From assembly GCA_039180865.1 (NCBI GenBank), contig JBCDCZ010000108.1, positions 1 to 13,455 of the forward strand: 13,455 nt of DNA. The letters run 5' to 3'. This document shows, piece after piece, positions 1 to 6,397 of this stretch (positions are counted from its first letter, which is position 1; every line of letters starts with the position of its first letter). The DNA comes from JBCDCU01 sp039180865. GTDB lineage: Bacteria; Pseudomonadota; Alphaproteobacteria; Rhizobiales; JACESI01. The translations under genes were made by a program, and so were the position numbers. The notes under the pieces were generated by a model. The model did no database searches and was not told where the DNA came from. It was given only the letters and a program-made list of their open reading frames with translations.

Positions 1-129
1 GATGTTGCGGCACGGACCATCGGCATGTTCGTGAAATCGGACAGCGCTGTGTTGTCGAGGCAAGGGCCTGACCGCCTTTTCAAAAATCTTTCAAGACTCT
101 TTCAGGAGTTTGTTTTCGCCGGAAACTAA
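1..129 (+). CDS. C-terminal end of an unidentified protein (possibly a LysR-type regulator)
   Basis: Frame 1 is open from the window edge to a TAA at 127-129 and gives the last 42 residues of a protein that starts outside the window. The tail (ARTIGMFVKSDSAVLSRQG, then a helix of the type FKNLSRLFQEFV) loosely recalls the end of a LysR-type substrate-binding domain, where an 'R-x-I-G-x' strand is followed by a last helix, but this is a weak resemblance. A regulator here would fit an enzyme operon starting 128 bases further on. That it is a real coding end is supported by the GC-rich hairpin after the stop and by a fresh strong ribosome binding site for the next gene; its family is not established. 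Confidence 0.4.
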   Translation, partial: DVAARTIGMFVKSDSAVLSRQGPDRLFKNLSRLFQEFVFAGN

Positions 130-144
130 GTGAACAGCGGGCCA

Positions 145-235
145 GCGCCCCAAGGCGCGCCCGACCTAACCGGACGACGCGTTTTTAAGGCGCAGCGGAC
201 GGTCGGCACGGCGGGAAGAACCGCCCGGTTTTCTT
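145..235 (+). terminator. Two GC-rich hairpins in the leader before the first OsmC gene
   Basis: GCGCC (145-149) pairs with GGCGC (154-158) around a 4-base loop. GGCGG (210-214) pairs with CCGCC (221-225) around GAAGAA and is followed by a T-rich stretch (229-235). The second has the look of a short intrinsic terminator. It ends only six bases before the Shine-Dalgarno of the OsmC gene, so a promoter lying between 130 and 205 would be transcribed through it. It is either the terminator of the upstream gene or an attenuator-like leader; stems are only 5 bp, so confidence is low. Confidence 0.3.
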
Positions 236-256
236 TACAAAAAGGAGGTCATTCAA

Positions 257-823
257 ATGACGAATATGAATCAAACCCCAACCGTGGACAACGGCGTCGA
301 TCTGGAAGCTCTCTTGGGCGCCCGGCAAGCTCTCACCGATGCCCCGGAAGCAGCGGAATTTGTCTGGAAGGCGCGTTGTGAGTGGATTGTTGGTACCCAT
401 ACCCGCACAACTGTCGAGGGCTTCTTCGGCCTTGGCGACGAACAAGCTCGCACATCCGATCATGTGATTGAACAGGACCACCCTGAACAATTCGCGGCGG
501 CTGATCTCGGAGCAACGCCAGCCGAGATCGCGCTCACGGCGCTTGCGGGTTGCCTTACTGCGGGCGTTGCGTCTGTCGCGCAAAATCGGGGCATCCAGCT
601 TCGTAAGGTGACGGCGACAGTCGAAGGCGACATGGACATCCAGGGCATTATGGGGATCGACGCCGATATCCGGAACGGTTTCAGCAATATCCGCGTGTCT
701 TTCAACATCGATGCCGATGCCACGCCGGACGAGATTGCCGCCCTTGTGGCTCAATCGCAAAAACGCTCGGCCGTGTTCGACGTCATCACCAATCCGACGA
801 ATGTTCACGTCACGGTTGCGTAA
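257..823 (+). CDS. OsmC-family protein, one-cysteine type
   Basis: This 188-residue protein has the OsmC/Ohr fold signature: a central helix with TPAEIALTALAGCLTAGVAS (residues 87-106) carrying the conserved cysteine at 99, then the strand-rich half ending in PTNVHVTV. Ohr and OsmC reduce organic hydroperoxides in the cytoplasm with two cysteines. Here the position of the second is serine (KRSAVFDVIT, Ser171), so classical disulfide chemistry is unlikely unless Cys41 (KARCEW) takes part. The N-terminal region of about 35 residues is longer than in minimal OsmC proteins. The ATG at 257 is fixed by a very strong ribosome binding site, AAAGGAGG at 241-248. It is the first gene of a likely co-directional cluster that includes a second OsmC-like protein. 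Family assignment is firm; substrate is unknown. Confidence 0.88.
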   Translation: MTNMNQTPTVDNGVDLEALLGARQALTDAPEAAEFVWKARCEWIVGTHTRTTVEGFFGLGDEQARTSDHVIEQDHPEQFAAADLGATPAEIALTALAGCLTAGVASVAQNRGIQLRKVTATVEGDMDIQGIMGIDADIRNGFSNIRVSFNIDADATPDEIAALVAQSQKRSAVFDVITNPTNVHVTVA

Positions 824-990
824 CCGGCACCGGTGGTCCGAACGCGTGGATTGGGTCTCCCACCAATCTGCGTGTTTGAACCAGTCTTCCCTGAGCGGGA
901 AGCCGTCCGGCTGGCTGAGCGCCCGTGATCCACATCCAAATCCCCGAAATGACGAGGGTTTTTCGGCCCAAACGACAGGACTTGACCAAA
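824..990 (+). other. Intergenic stretch with three small hairpins before the DUF1127 gene
   Basis: Three inverted repeats lie in this 167-base gap: GATTGG/CCAATC (849-854 and 863-868), CTTCCC/GGGAAG (886-891 and 897-902), and CCGAAA/TTTCGG (944-949 and 961-966). None has a following T-tract, so none is a standard terminator. The last sits 11 bases before the AGGA (977-980) of the DUF1127 gene and could affect its translation. A separate promoter for the downstream genes could lie here, but I cannot pick out convincing -35 and -10 boxes. Confidence 0.3.
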
Positions 991-1299
991 ATGACCACGA
1001 TAATTCTGAAACAAAGCCTCAAGACACATCAAAAGAAGAACGGGTTTCGTAAGAGCCTGAAAGCATTCTGGAGACGTTTCCTGAAATGGCAGCATCGCCG
1101 AGCGGCTGCGATGACATTGCGACAGCTCGACGATCGATTGCTGAAGGACCTTGGCATCCATCGCTCCGAAATTACAGCAATTGTGCACGGTCTTCGGGAT
1201 CGAAACCCCAATGCAACGCGCAAGACATCCTCCGAGGGTGCGATAAATCTGTCGGAATGGATGGAACGGTCGCTCAACGAGAAAGCAACCGAACGATGA
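991..1299 (+). CDS. DUF1127 (YjiS-like) small arginine-rich protein
   Basis: The protein has 102 residues from the chosen start. Residues about 26-64 carry the DUF1127 pattern: an arginine-rich helix (FWRRFLKWQHRRAA) followed by LRQLDDRLLKDLGIHRSEI. Proteins with this domain are abundant in alphaproteobacteria, and some have been linked to RNA turnover and phosphate or stress adaptation. This one is longer than the usual 45-70 residues, with a polar C-terminal tail of roughly 35 residues. The ATG at 991 is preferred over GTG 925 and ATG 949 because only 991 has an AGGA (977-980) at a usable distance. Its TGA overlaps the ATG of the flavoprotein gene in an ATGA (1296-1299), which implies translational coupling. 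What it does in this cluster is unknown; a regulatory role is an inference. Confidence 0.8.
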   Translation: MTTIILKQSLKTHQKKNGFRKSLKAFWRRFLKWQHRRAAAMTLRQLDDRLLKDLGIHRSEITAIVHGLRDRNPNATRKTSSEGAINLSEWMERSLNEKATER

Positions 1300-2540
1300 A
1301 GAAGACAACAGCGATCATAATTGGAGGAGGCCAGGCCGGCCTCTCCATGAGCAGGGAACTGTCCCGGCTCAATATCGACCATAGTGTGTTGGAACGCGGC
1401 CAGATTGCGAATGCCTGGCGAAAGGATCGGTGGGACAGTCTGCGGCTTCTCACTCCGAATTGGGCGAACACGCTTTCCGGGGCGGATGACCTCAATCATG
1501 ATCCTGACGGATACATGACTGTTTCCGAACTCGTTGCGAGCTTCGACGACTATGCTCAACGTATCAATGCGCCGGTTCAAACGGAGACGGATGTCTCGCG
1601 GGTTTCAAGAGATGGTCTGAACTATCGCCTCGAAACGAACCAGGGTCCGATGGAGTGCCGCGCGCTTGTGCTTGCGACAGGCGCTTTTGTAAACCCTTCG
1701 GTGCCAGGCTTAGCCAATGAGCTGCCGAAAACAATCGTGCAGGTCACGCCGGACCGCTACAAGCGGCCGGAGGACTTGCCCGATGGCGGGGTTCTGATAG
1801 TTGGCGCGTCCGCAACGGGTGTTCAGCTCGCGCGGGAGATCCAACTTTCGGGACGGCGCGTGACGCTCGCCGTCGGTGATCATATTCGCTTGCCGCGCAC
1901 CTATCGTGGGCAGGATATCGAATGGTGGCTCCATGCGCTCGGCGTCATGGACGAACGCTTCGACACGGTTGAGGATCTGGAACGCGCGCGGCGGCTCCCA
2001 TCGCCGCAGCTGATCGGCGGCAGCGATCCCGTCGATCTCAATGCCCTACAGGACCTGGGTATAGAGATCGTCGGTCGTTTATCGGCCATACGCAATGATG
2101 AAGCTTTGTTTTCGGGTGGCCTTGCGAACCGCTGTGTATCCGCCGATTTGAAAATGGATCGTCTCTTGAAAATGATCGATGAGTGGGTGGACGATTGGGG
2201 CCTTTCCTCACAGATCCCTGCCCCCGATCGGCCCGCATTCACGCGGCTTCCCGAATGCCCTCGGCTATCGCTTGATCTTTCCAGAGGGGAAATCAGGACA
2301 CTTGTCTGGGCGACCGGTTTCAGGCCCGACTTCTCGTTTCTTGATCTCCCGGTTTTCGATCGTCGTAAGAGGCTTCTTCACAATGGCGGGATCCTCCATG
2401 CTCCTGGGCTTTATGTCCTTGGAATGCCGTTCCAGCGCTCAAGGCAGTCCCACCAGATCTCAGGTGTTGGCATTGATGCAACTGAACTTGCCACGCACCT
2501 CAACACCTATTTGAGCGGCGCTCGGACGCTCGCAGCCTGA
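1296..2540 (+). CDS. FAD/NAD(P)-binding flavin monooxygenase-like oxidoreductase
   Basis: This 414-residue cytoplasmic flavoprotein belongs to the CzcO/TrkA-like group related to flavin-containing and Baeyer-Villiger monooxygenases. Visible motifs, in order: an FAD-binding GGGQAG in the first beta-alpha-beta unit (10-15), the usual WDSLRLLTP stretch (46-54), LVLATG (124-129), an NAD(P)H-binding VLIVGASATG (166-175), and the closing ATGFRPDF motif (339-346). The frame is open back to 1086, but starting at 1296 puts the Rossmann glycines right after the N-terminus, as in the family, and gives the ATGA overlap with the DUF1127 stop. The typical reaction would be NADPH- and O2-dependent oxygenation of a small organic or sulfur compound. 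Neighbouring OsmC-like proteins and a methyltransferase suggest handling of a reactive or thiol-linked metabolite, which is inference. Substrate cannot be read from sequence. Confidence 0.85.
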   Translation: MKKTTAIIIGGGQAGLSMSRELSRLNIDHSVLERGQIANAWRKDRWDSLRLLTPNWANTLSGADDLNHDPDGYMTVSELVASFDDYAQRINAPVQTETDVSRVSRDGLNYRLETNQGPMECRALVLATGAFVNPSVPGLANELPKTIVQVTPDRYKRPEDLPDGGVLIVGASATGVQLAREIQLSGRRVTLAVGDHIRLPRTYRGQDIEWWLHALGVMDERFDTVEDLERARRLPSPQLIGGSDPVDLNALQDLGIEIVGRLSAIRNDEALFSGGLANRCVSADLKMDRLLKMIDEWVDDWGLSSQIPAPDRPAFTRLPECPRLSLDLSRGEIRTLVWATGFRPDFSFLDLPVFDRRKRLLHNGGILHAPGLYVLGMPFQRSRQSHQISGVGIDATELATHLNTYLSGARTLAA

Positions 2541-2563
2541 AAGCGGTAATGTTGGAGACGACA

Positions 2564-3088
2564 ATGAAGGATAAGGAAAAGATCAAAGCGGCTTTCGAGC
2601 GCGCCATTCAAACCGTCACATTGCGGCCTGAACGCGGGCAACGGACATACCGTAACGTCGCCCGCCTCACAAAGGGCCTTCAGTGCCGCATTGAAGAGGA
2701 CAAACAAACCCTCGTGGTCGACGCCATCACAGCGCTCGGCGGAGATAATTGCGGCCCCTCTCCCGTTACCCTGCTGCGCTCAGCGCTGAGCAGTTGCGTG
2801 GCCATGGGCATCAAACAATGGGCTGCGAAATACGACGCGGACATGGAAGAAATTGTCGTGGTCGTTGAAACCGACGTCGATGCCCGCGGCCAACTGGGTG
2901 TCAGTGCTGAGGCCGCTATGGGTTTCGAAGCGGTTCGCATCGACGTCAGCATCACGTCCTCGGAGCCGCAGGCCACGATTGATGAAGTGGTGAAGCTGTC
3001 GATGACGCACAGTCCTTTGAAGGAAGTCTTCAACCTGCCCATTCAGATCGATCAGCATTTTTCGACGCATTCGTCGTCGGCTGCGTGA
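2564..3088 (+). CDS. Second OsmC-family protein, divergent
   Basis: A 174-residue OsmC-like protein, distinct from the one at 257-823. The conserved region reads GPSPVTLLRSALSSCVAMGI (64-83), with the core cysteine at 78. The region where Ohr/OsmC enzymes have their second cysteine reads MTHSPLKEVF (147-156), again without cysteine; other cysteines sit at 41 and 63. I chose the ATG at 2564 because GGAG (2554-2557) lies six bases upstream; the in-frame ATG at 2549 has no such signal and would add five residues. The gene begins 23 bases after the flavoprotein stop and ends 19 bases before the methyltransferase, so co-transcription is likely. The tail after about residue 160 is Ser/His-rich and probably disordered. 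Role: peroxide or electrophile handling by family, unproven here. Confidence 0.85.
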   Translation: MKDKEKIKAAFERAIQTVTLRPERGQRTYRNVARLTKGLQCRIEEDKQTLVVDAITALGGDNCGPSPVTLLRSALSSCVAMGIKQWAAKYDADMEEIVVVVETDVDARGQLGVSAEAAMGFEAVRIDVSITSSEPQATIDEVVKLSMTHSPLKEVFNLPIQIDQHFSTHSSSAA

Positions 3089-3107
3089 TCGTCCGTGGAG
3101 GCCTATC

Positions 3108-3944
3108 ATGGATGCTAAATTACAAAGACGAATCCAGCGTTACGGCTGGGATAAAGCGATCGCCGCCTATGAGGCGGGATGGAAAGAAAGTCTTTCCGAC
3201 GCCCACGACGAGCTATTGCGTCAGGCAAAGGCCGAGACCGGTGAGAGCGTTCTCGATATAGCCTGTGGGACCGGTCTGATCACGCTCCGCCTTGCGGAGG
3301 CCGTCGGACCGAAAGGTTGCATGACGGCAACGGATCTTTCAGAAAATATGGTCAGTGAATTGGGTGAAACTGCGGAAGCGCTGGGGTTTGCCAACATCAC
3401 GGCGTTTCGGGCCGATGCTGAGGACTTAAAGGCCGTTCCAGATGACAGTATGGATCTGGTCACCTGCGCACTTGGCCTCATGTATGTGCCTCACCCGGAA
3501 CGGGCCATGGCTGAAGCCTTGCGGATCCTGAAACCCGGCGGCAGGGCCGTCATGGCTGTTTGGGGAGCGCGGCGGAAATGCGGCTGGGCTGAGATATTCC
3601 CGATCGTTAATGCGCGGGTTCAGTCCGATGTGTGTCCCCTCTTTTTCCGATTAGGGACGGGCGAGACGCTCTCGCACGAGATGAGTGCAGCCGGCTTTTC
3701 TCAAGTTATGAGCAAGCGGATCGATTCCGTGCTGTCCTATCGTGATGATAAATCGGCAATTGATGCGGCCTTTGTGGGGGGACCCGTTGCCCTTGCCTAT
3801 GACCGTTTTGATGATGCGACGCGAGCATCCGCAACGAAGGAATATCTCGCCTCGATCAGGAGTTTCAGTACGCCCGACGGCTATCGAATCCCCGGTGAAT
3901 TTGTTGTCTGCAGCGGCGTGAAAACAACCGAAAAACCGATCTGA
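3108..3944 (+). CDS. Class I SAM-dependent methyltransferase (UbiE-like fold)
   Basis: A 278-residue enzyme with all standard class I motifs: motif I VLDIACGTGL (48-57), the acidic end of beta-2 with ATDLSENM (74-81), RADAEDL (101-107) contacting the adenine, a motif IV-like SMDLVTCALGLMYVPHPERA (114-133), and LKPGGRAVMAVW (141-152). After residue 155 the sequence is specific to this subgroup and probably forms the substrate cap. A basic N-terminal helix (about 1-30) precedes the core. The start is supported by GTGGAGG at 3095-3101. It is the last gene of the cluster, ending before a large inverted repeat. The fold and cofactor are clear, but the acceptor (oxygen, nitrogen, sulfur or carbon) is not. 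Sitting beside a monooxygenase and thiol-type OsmC proteins makes a small metabolite acceptor more likely than a macromolecule. Confidence 0.86.
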   Translation: MDAKLQRRIQRYGWDKAIAAYEAGWKESLSDAHDELLRQAKAETGESVLDIACGTGLITLRLAEAVGPKGCMTATDLSENMVSELGETAEALGFANITAFRADAEDLKAVPDDSMDLVTCALGLMYVPHPERAMAEALRILKPGGRAVMAVWGARRKCGWAEIFPIVNARVQSDVCPLFFRLGTGETLSHEMSAAGFSQVMSKRIDSVLSYRDDKSAIDAAFVGGPVALAYDRFDDATRASATKEYLASIRSFSTPDGYRIPGEFVVCSGVKTTEKPI

Positions 3945-3974
3945 TACAGTTGATCGCTTAAGGTGAAAAAGAAG

Positions 3975-3990
3975 CCGGCTCGCGTGCCGG
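3975..3990 (+). terminator. Small GC hairpin after the methyltransferase gene
   Basis: CCGGC (3975-3979) and GCCGG (3986-3990) form a 5-bp stem with a 6-base loop, preceded by an A-run (3965-3970) but not followed by a T-tract. It may be a degenerate terminator of the operon; the larger inverted repeat downstream is the better candidate. Confidence 0.25.
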
Positions 3991-4031
3991 ATCTGCCGGG
4001 TAAATCCCGAGGCATAAAAACTGACTAAGAT

Positions 4032-4086
4032 GCGCGCTCACCGCTAGTACACCCTTCTATACGGTGGATTTCAGCGGTGAGCGGGC
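4032..4086. terminator. Large inverted repeat between convergent genes, probable bidirectional terminator
   Basis: CGCTCACCGCT (4035-4045) is a perfect 11-base inverted match to AGCGGTGAGCG (4073-4083), and two more pairs extend it outside one mismatch. Inside the loop, CACC (4050-4053) can pair with GGTG (4063-4066). It lies between the stops of the methyltransferase (3944) and the chemoreceptor (4107). Read on the - strand, a TTTTT run (plus 4016-4020) follows within about 15 bases. Position and symmetry fit a shared transcription stop, although the T-run is not adjacent to the stem. Confidence 0.5.
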
Positions 4087-4106
4087 ACTTGTTTCAATAA
4101 CTGCGC

Positions 4107-6107
4107 TTAGGCTGCTTTCAGGGCCGCGTAGAACTCATTTACCGCATGTTTCATTTGCTCGACCTCATCATGAAGCGACGCACACGCGCTGCGTACAGTC
4201 TGGGTACTGTCTTCGGCAACCGTCACAGAGCCCGAGACCTGAGACACGTTTTCTGCGAGCGACTGCATGGCTGTCGATGTTTCGATAGTCGTGCGGGAGA
4301 TTTCCTGTGTTGATGCCCCCTGCTGTTCGACAGCGGATGCAATAGATGTCGTGACACTTCCGAGCTGATCGCTGATTTCCGAAATACCGCGGATTGCATC
4401 AACGGCACGAACAGTTGAATTTTGAATGCCGCTCACCTGTTCTGAAATCTGATCGGTCGCTTTCGATGTTTGCTCGGCAAGCTCTTTGACTTCGGCAGCA
4501 ACGACCGCAAAGCCGCGGCCGGCTTCCCCTGCCCTTGCTGCCTCAATCGTCGCGTTCAAGGCGAGAAGGTTTGTCTGCTCGGCAATATCCTGAATAAGTC
4601 CGATGACAGCACCGATGCGCTCTCCGGCCTGAGCGAGCATTTCAACTTCCTGTACAGAGACTTGAGTTTTTTCAGCTGCCGTCTGAACGACACCAGATGC
4701 TGCGGCAACCTGGCCAGAAATCTCGTTGATCGAACTGGAAAGTTCTTCCGTTGCCGAAGCCACCGTGCCCATCTGGCCGGAAATCTCACTTGCAAGATGA
4801 TCCGCGGTACCCGCCTTCTCCTTCACCTGGTTCGACATTTTGCCGAGTTCTTCGGCAGATCCATTCATGTGGTTGGCGTTGCCGCTCAGGGAGGCCAGGA
4901 TCTCGTCCATGCGATTCCTGAACGAGGCGATCGCCGTTTCTGTCGCTTCCTGGCGAACAAGCTTCTGGCTTTCCTCATCGCGTGTGATCTGCTCAAGCTT
5001 TTCGCGCTCGATCGCGTTTTCCTTGAAGACGGAAACGGCAGAGGCCATTTGCCCGATCTCATCTTTGAGACCAAGACCCGGGATTTCTACGTCGAGCTTG
5101 TTATCCGCAAGGTCCTGCATCGCGGCAGTCAACCTTACAACGGGTCCTGAAATTCCATTTGCAAGCCAGTATGCAAGGCCACATCCCATGAGAACCACTA
5201 TGATTGCGCCCAATGTGGTTGTCACTTCCTGAGAGTTGAATGAGGAAGAAAGGCGCGAACCGATCGCATCCTGTTGCGCGATACGATTGTTTCTGAGTTC
5301 CTCGGCAGACGCCAGCACATTTGGGCCCACAACATCGAGGACCTCTTTATAGATTTTGTTTCTTTGATCGATCTTCGTTTTGATCTCAGCGAAGACCGCT
5401 CCCTGATTTTCGATCCTGGAAAGGATGTCCTCGAATTTCTTTTGAATCTCTTCAAGGGGGGTTTTGGTGCGCGCGATCTTCGCGTCTATGACCGCCTGCT
5501 TTGTTTCTTCAACGTATTTCTCATATTCCGTTGGATCGTAAGCCAATAGGAATTGCTGTGCGTAGATCTGCGCCTGCTGAAAATGCTGGAGAATGTTACC
5601 TGCATAAAAAGCAGGAACGATGTTTCTCTTATCCGCGAATTCCTTAACGGTTGTGCTGATATCTGTCGTGATCGCCTCCCGCATGGGCTGGAGAGAGTTT
5701 GCGATCAACGCGTTGCTGCTTTCCTCGATGCCAACGGCTTCCTGAAACGAGGCGCCATAATTCGCTAGTTCGGAAGAAAGCATCGAAAGCTGTGCCTGAA
5801 CGGTTTCATCTGATTCAAGACCCGCCAGAGTTCTGCGTGCCTCTTCAGCCTTGGCGATACTCCCAGCGACAGCATCGCCTGCTTCTGCTCCGCCAAAGGC
5901 GCGATAATTCATGACGTCCAGGCGAGCGGCGAGCACGTGTTTCGTCATAATTGAGTAGAGATTTGTTTGTTTGGCAGTCGTACGATATTCGGCGAATTTA
6001 TCACCCGCCAACATTGCGCTCATATATCCAAACACGGATATCGCGCCAATCAAAGTCACCATAATACCGAAACCGATATAAAGCCTAAGGCGGAGAGACC
6101 GATTCAT
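4107..6107 (-). CDS. Methyl-accepting chemotaxis protein with long helical periplasmic sensor
   Basis: This 666-residue inner-membrane chemoreceptor has a first membrane helix at about 9-31, a mostly helical periplasmic domain (32-296), a second membrane helix (about 297-316), a HAMP linker (about 317-370) and a cytoplasmic coiled-coil signalling domain whose conserved hairpin tip (IAEQTNLLALNATIEAARAG, 508-527) binds CheA and CheW. A sensor of about 265 residues is twice a simple four-helix bundle and fits the helical bimodular (HBM) type, known in some receptors to bind organic acids; that match is inferred from length and helicity. No C-terminal CheR/CheB-binding pentapeptide is present (it ends ALKAA). 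The start at 6107 is backed by AAAGGA 6-7 bases upstream; an ATG 26 codons earlier has no such site. It is transcribed convergently to the left-hand operon and looks like an orphan receptor, as no che genes are near. Confidence 0.93.
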   Translation of the reverse strand: MNRSLRLRLYIGFGIMVTLIGAISVFGYMSAMLAGDKFAEYRTTAKQTNLYSIMTKHVLAARLDVMNYRAFGGAEAGDAVAGSIAKAEEARRTLAGLESDETVQAQLSMLSSELANYGASFQEAVGIEESSNALIANSLQPMREAITTDISTTVKEFADKRNIVPAFYAGNILQHFQQAQIYAQQFLLAYDPTEYEKYVEETKQAVIDAKIARTKTPLEEIQKKFEDILSRIENQGAVFAEIKTKIDQRNKIYKEVLDVVGPNVLASAEELRNNRIAQQDAIGSRLSSSFNSQEVTTTLGAIIVVLMGCGLAYWLANGISGPVVRLTAAMQDLADNKLDVEIPGLGLKDEIGQMASAVSVFKENAIEREKLEQITRDEESQKLVRQEATETAIASFRNRMDEILASLSGNANHMNGSAEELGKMSNQVKEKAGTADHLASEISGQMGTVASATEELSSSINEISGQVAAASGVVQTAAEKTQVSVQEVEMLAQAGERIGAVIGLIQDIAEQTNLLALNATIEAARAGEAGRGFAVVAAEVKELAEQTSKATDQISEQVSGIQNSTVRAVDAIRGISEISDQLGSVTTSIASAVEQQGASTQEISRTTIETSTAMQSLAENVSQVSGSVTVAEDSTQTVRSACASLHDEVEQMKHAVNEFYAALKAA

Positions 6108-6397
6108 CGTACGTCCTTTATTGTCCAACACTCTTCGTGAACCATCACGGTTGTTAACTGCGTAGTCCAAAAAGGCGTACATCACGTTAACGCTCTGCTT
6201 GTTTTCAATGTTTGAGACGGTCTGGCGGGTGAGCGCGCGCTGCCGCTGGTTTTTGTTTGAAAAATCGGGGCTTAGGAGCCGGGCTTCGAGTTTGTGCTTG
6301 TCGGGAAACCGAGACAGTATTCATGCCGCACACAGCGCTGCGTTAAAGAATTCGGCAAAAGCCTGATTTGTCAGACCCCGCAGCGAATCGGGAGCGG
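6108..6397. promoter_or_regulatory. Upstream region of the chemoreceptor with a repeated CATCACG/GTTAAC block
   Basis: No gene is supported in these 290 bases. CATCACG occurs at 6143-6149 and 6180-6186, each followed by a GTTAAC hexamer (6153-6158 and 6186-6191); the second copy lacks three bases between the two parts. Two such copies 37 bases apart, 40-80 bases before the receptor start, could be an operator. I see no convincing flagellar sigma-28 or housekeeping promoter boxes. At the far end, a weak CTGA/TCAG hairpin with a short T-run on the - strand (about 6356-6374) may end the beta-helix gene transcript. Confidence 0.3.

Noticed and set aside
130..381. GTG-started frame of 83 codons on the + strand right after the first stop
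   Set aside because: It overlaps the well-supported OsmC gene in another frame, has no ribosome binding site and its product looks like frame-shifted coding DNA.
925..990. Earlier starts for the DUF1127 protein (GTG 925, ATG 949)
   Set aside because: Neither has a Shine-Dalgarno; the ATG at 991 has AGGA at a workable distance.
1086..1295. N-terminal extension of the flavoprotein frame
   Set aside because: It overlaps the DUF1127 gene, shows no family likeness, and the FAD-binding glycines would lie about 80 residues in instead of at the usual N-terminal place.
185..1308. Long open frames on the - strand opposite the OsmC and DUF1127 genes
   Set aside because: They are antisense shadows of GC-rich coding sequence; the + strand genes have recognised families and start signals.
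4470..5232. 226- and 130-codon + strand frames opposite the chemoreceptor
   Set aside because: They are antisense to strongly conserved HAMP and signalling-domain coding sequence and show no family features.
6108..6185. Longer chemoreceptor with 26 extra N-terminal residues
   Set aside because: The extension is polar and puts the first membrane helix too far in, while 6107 has a clear AAAGGA site.
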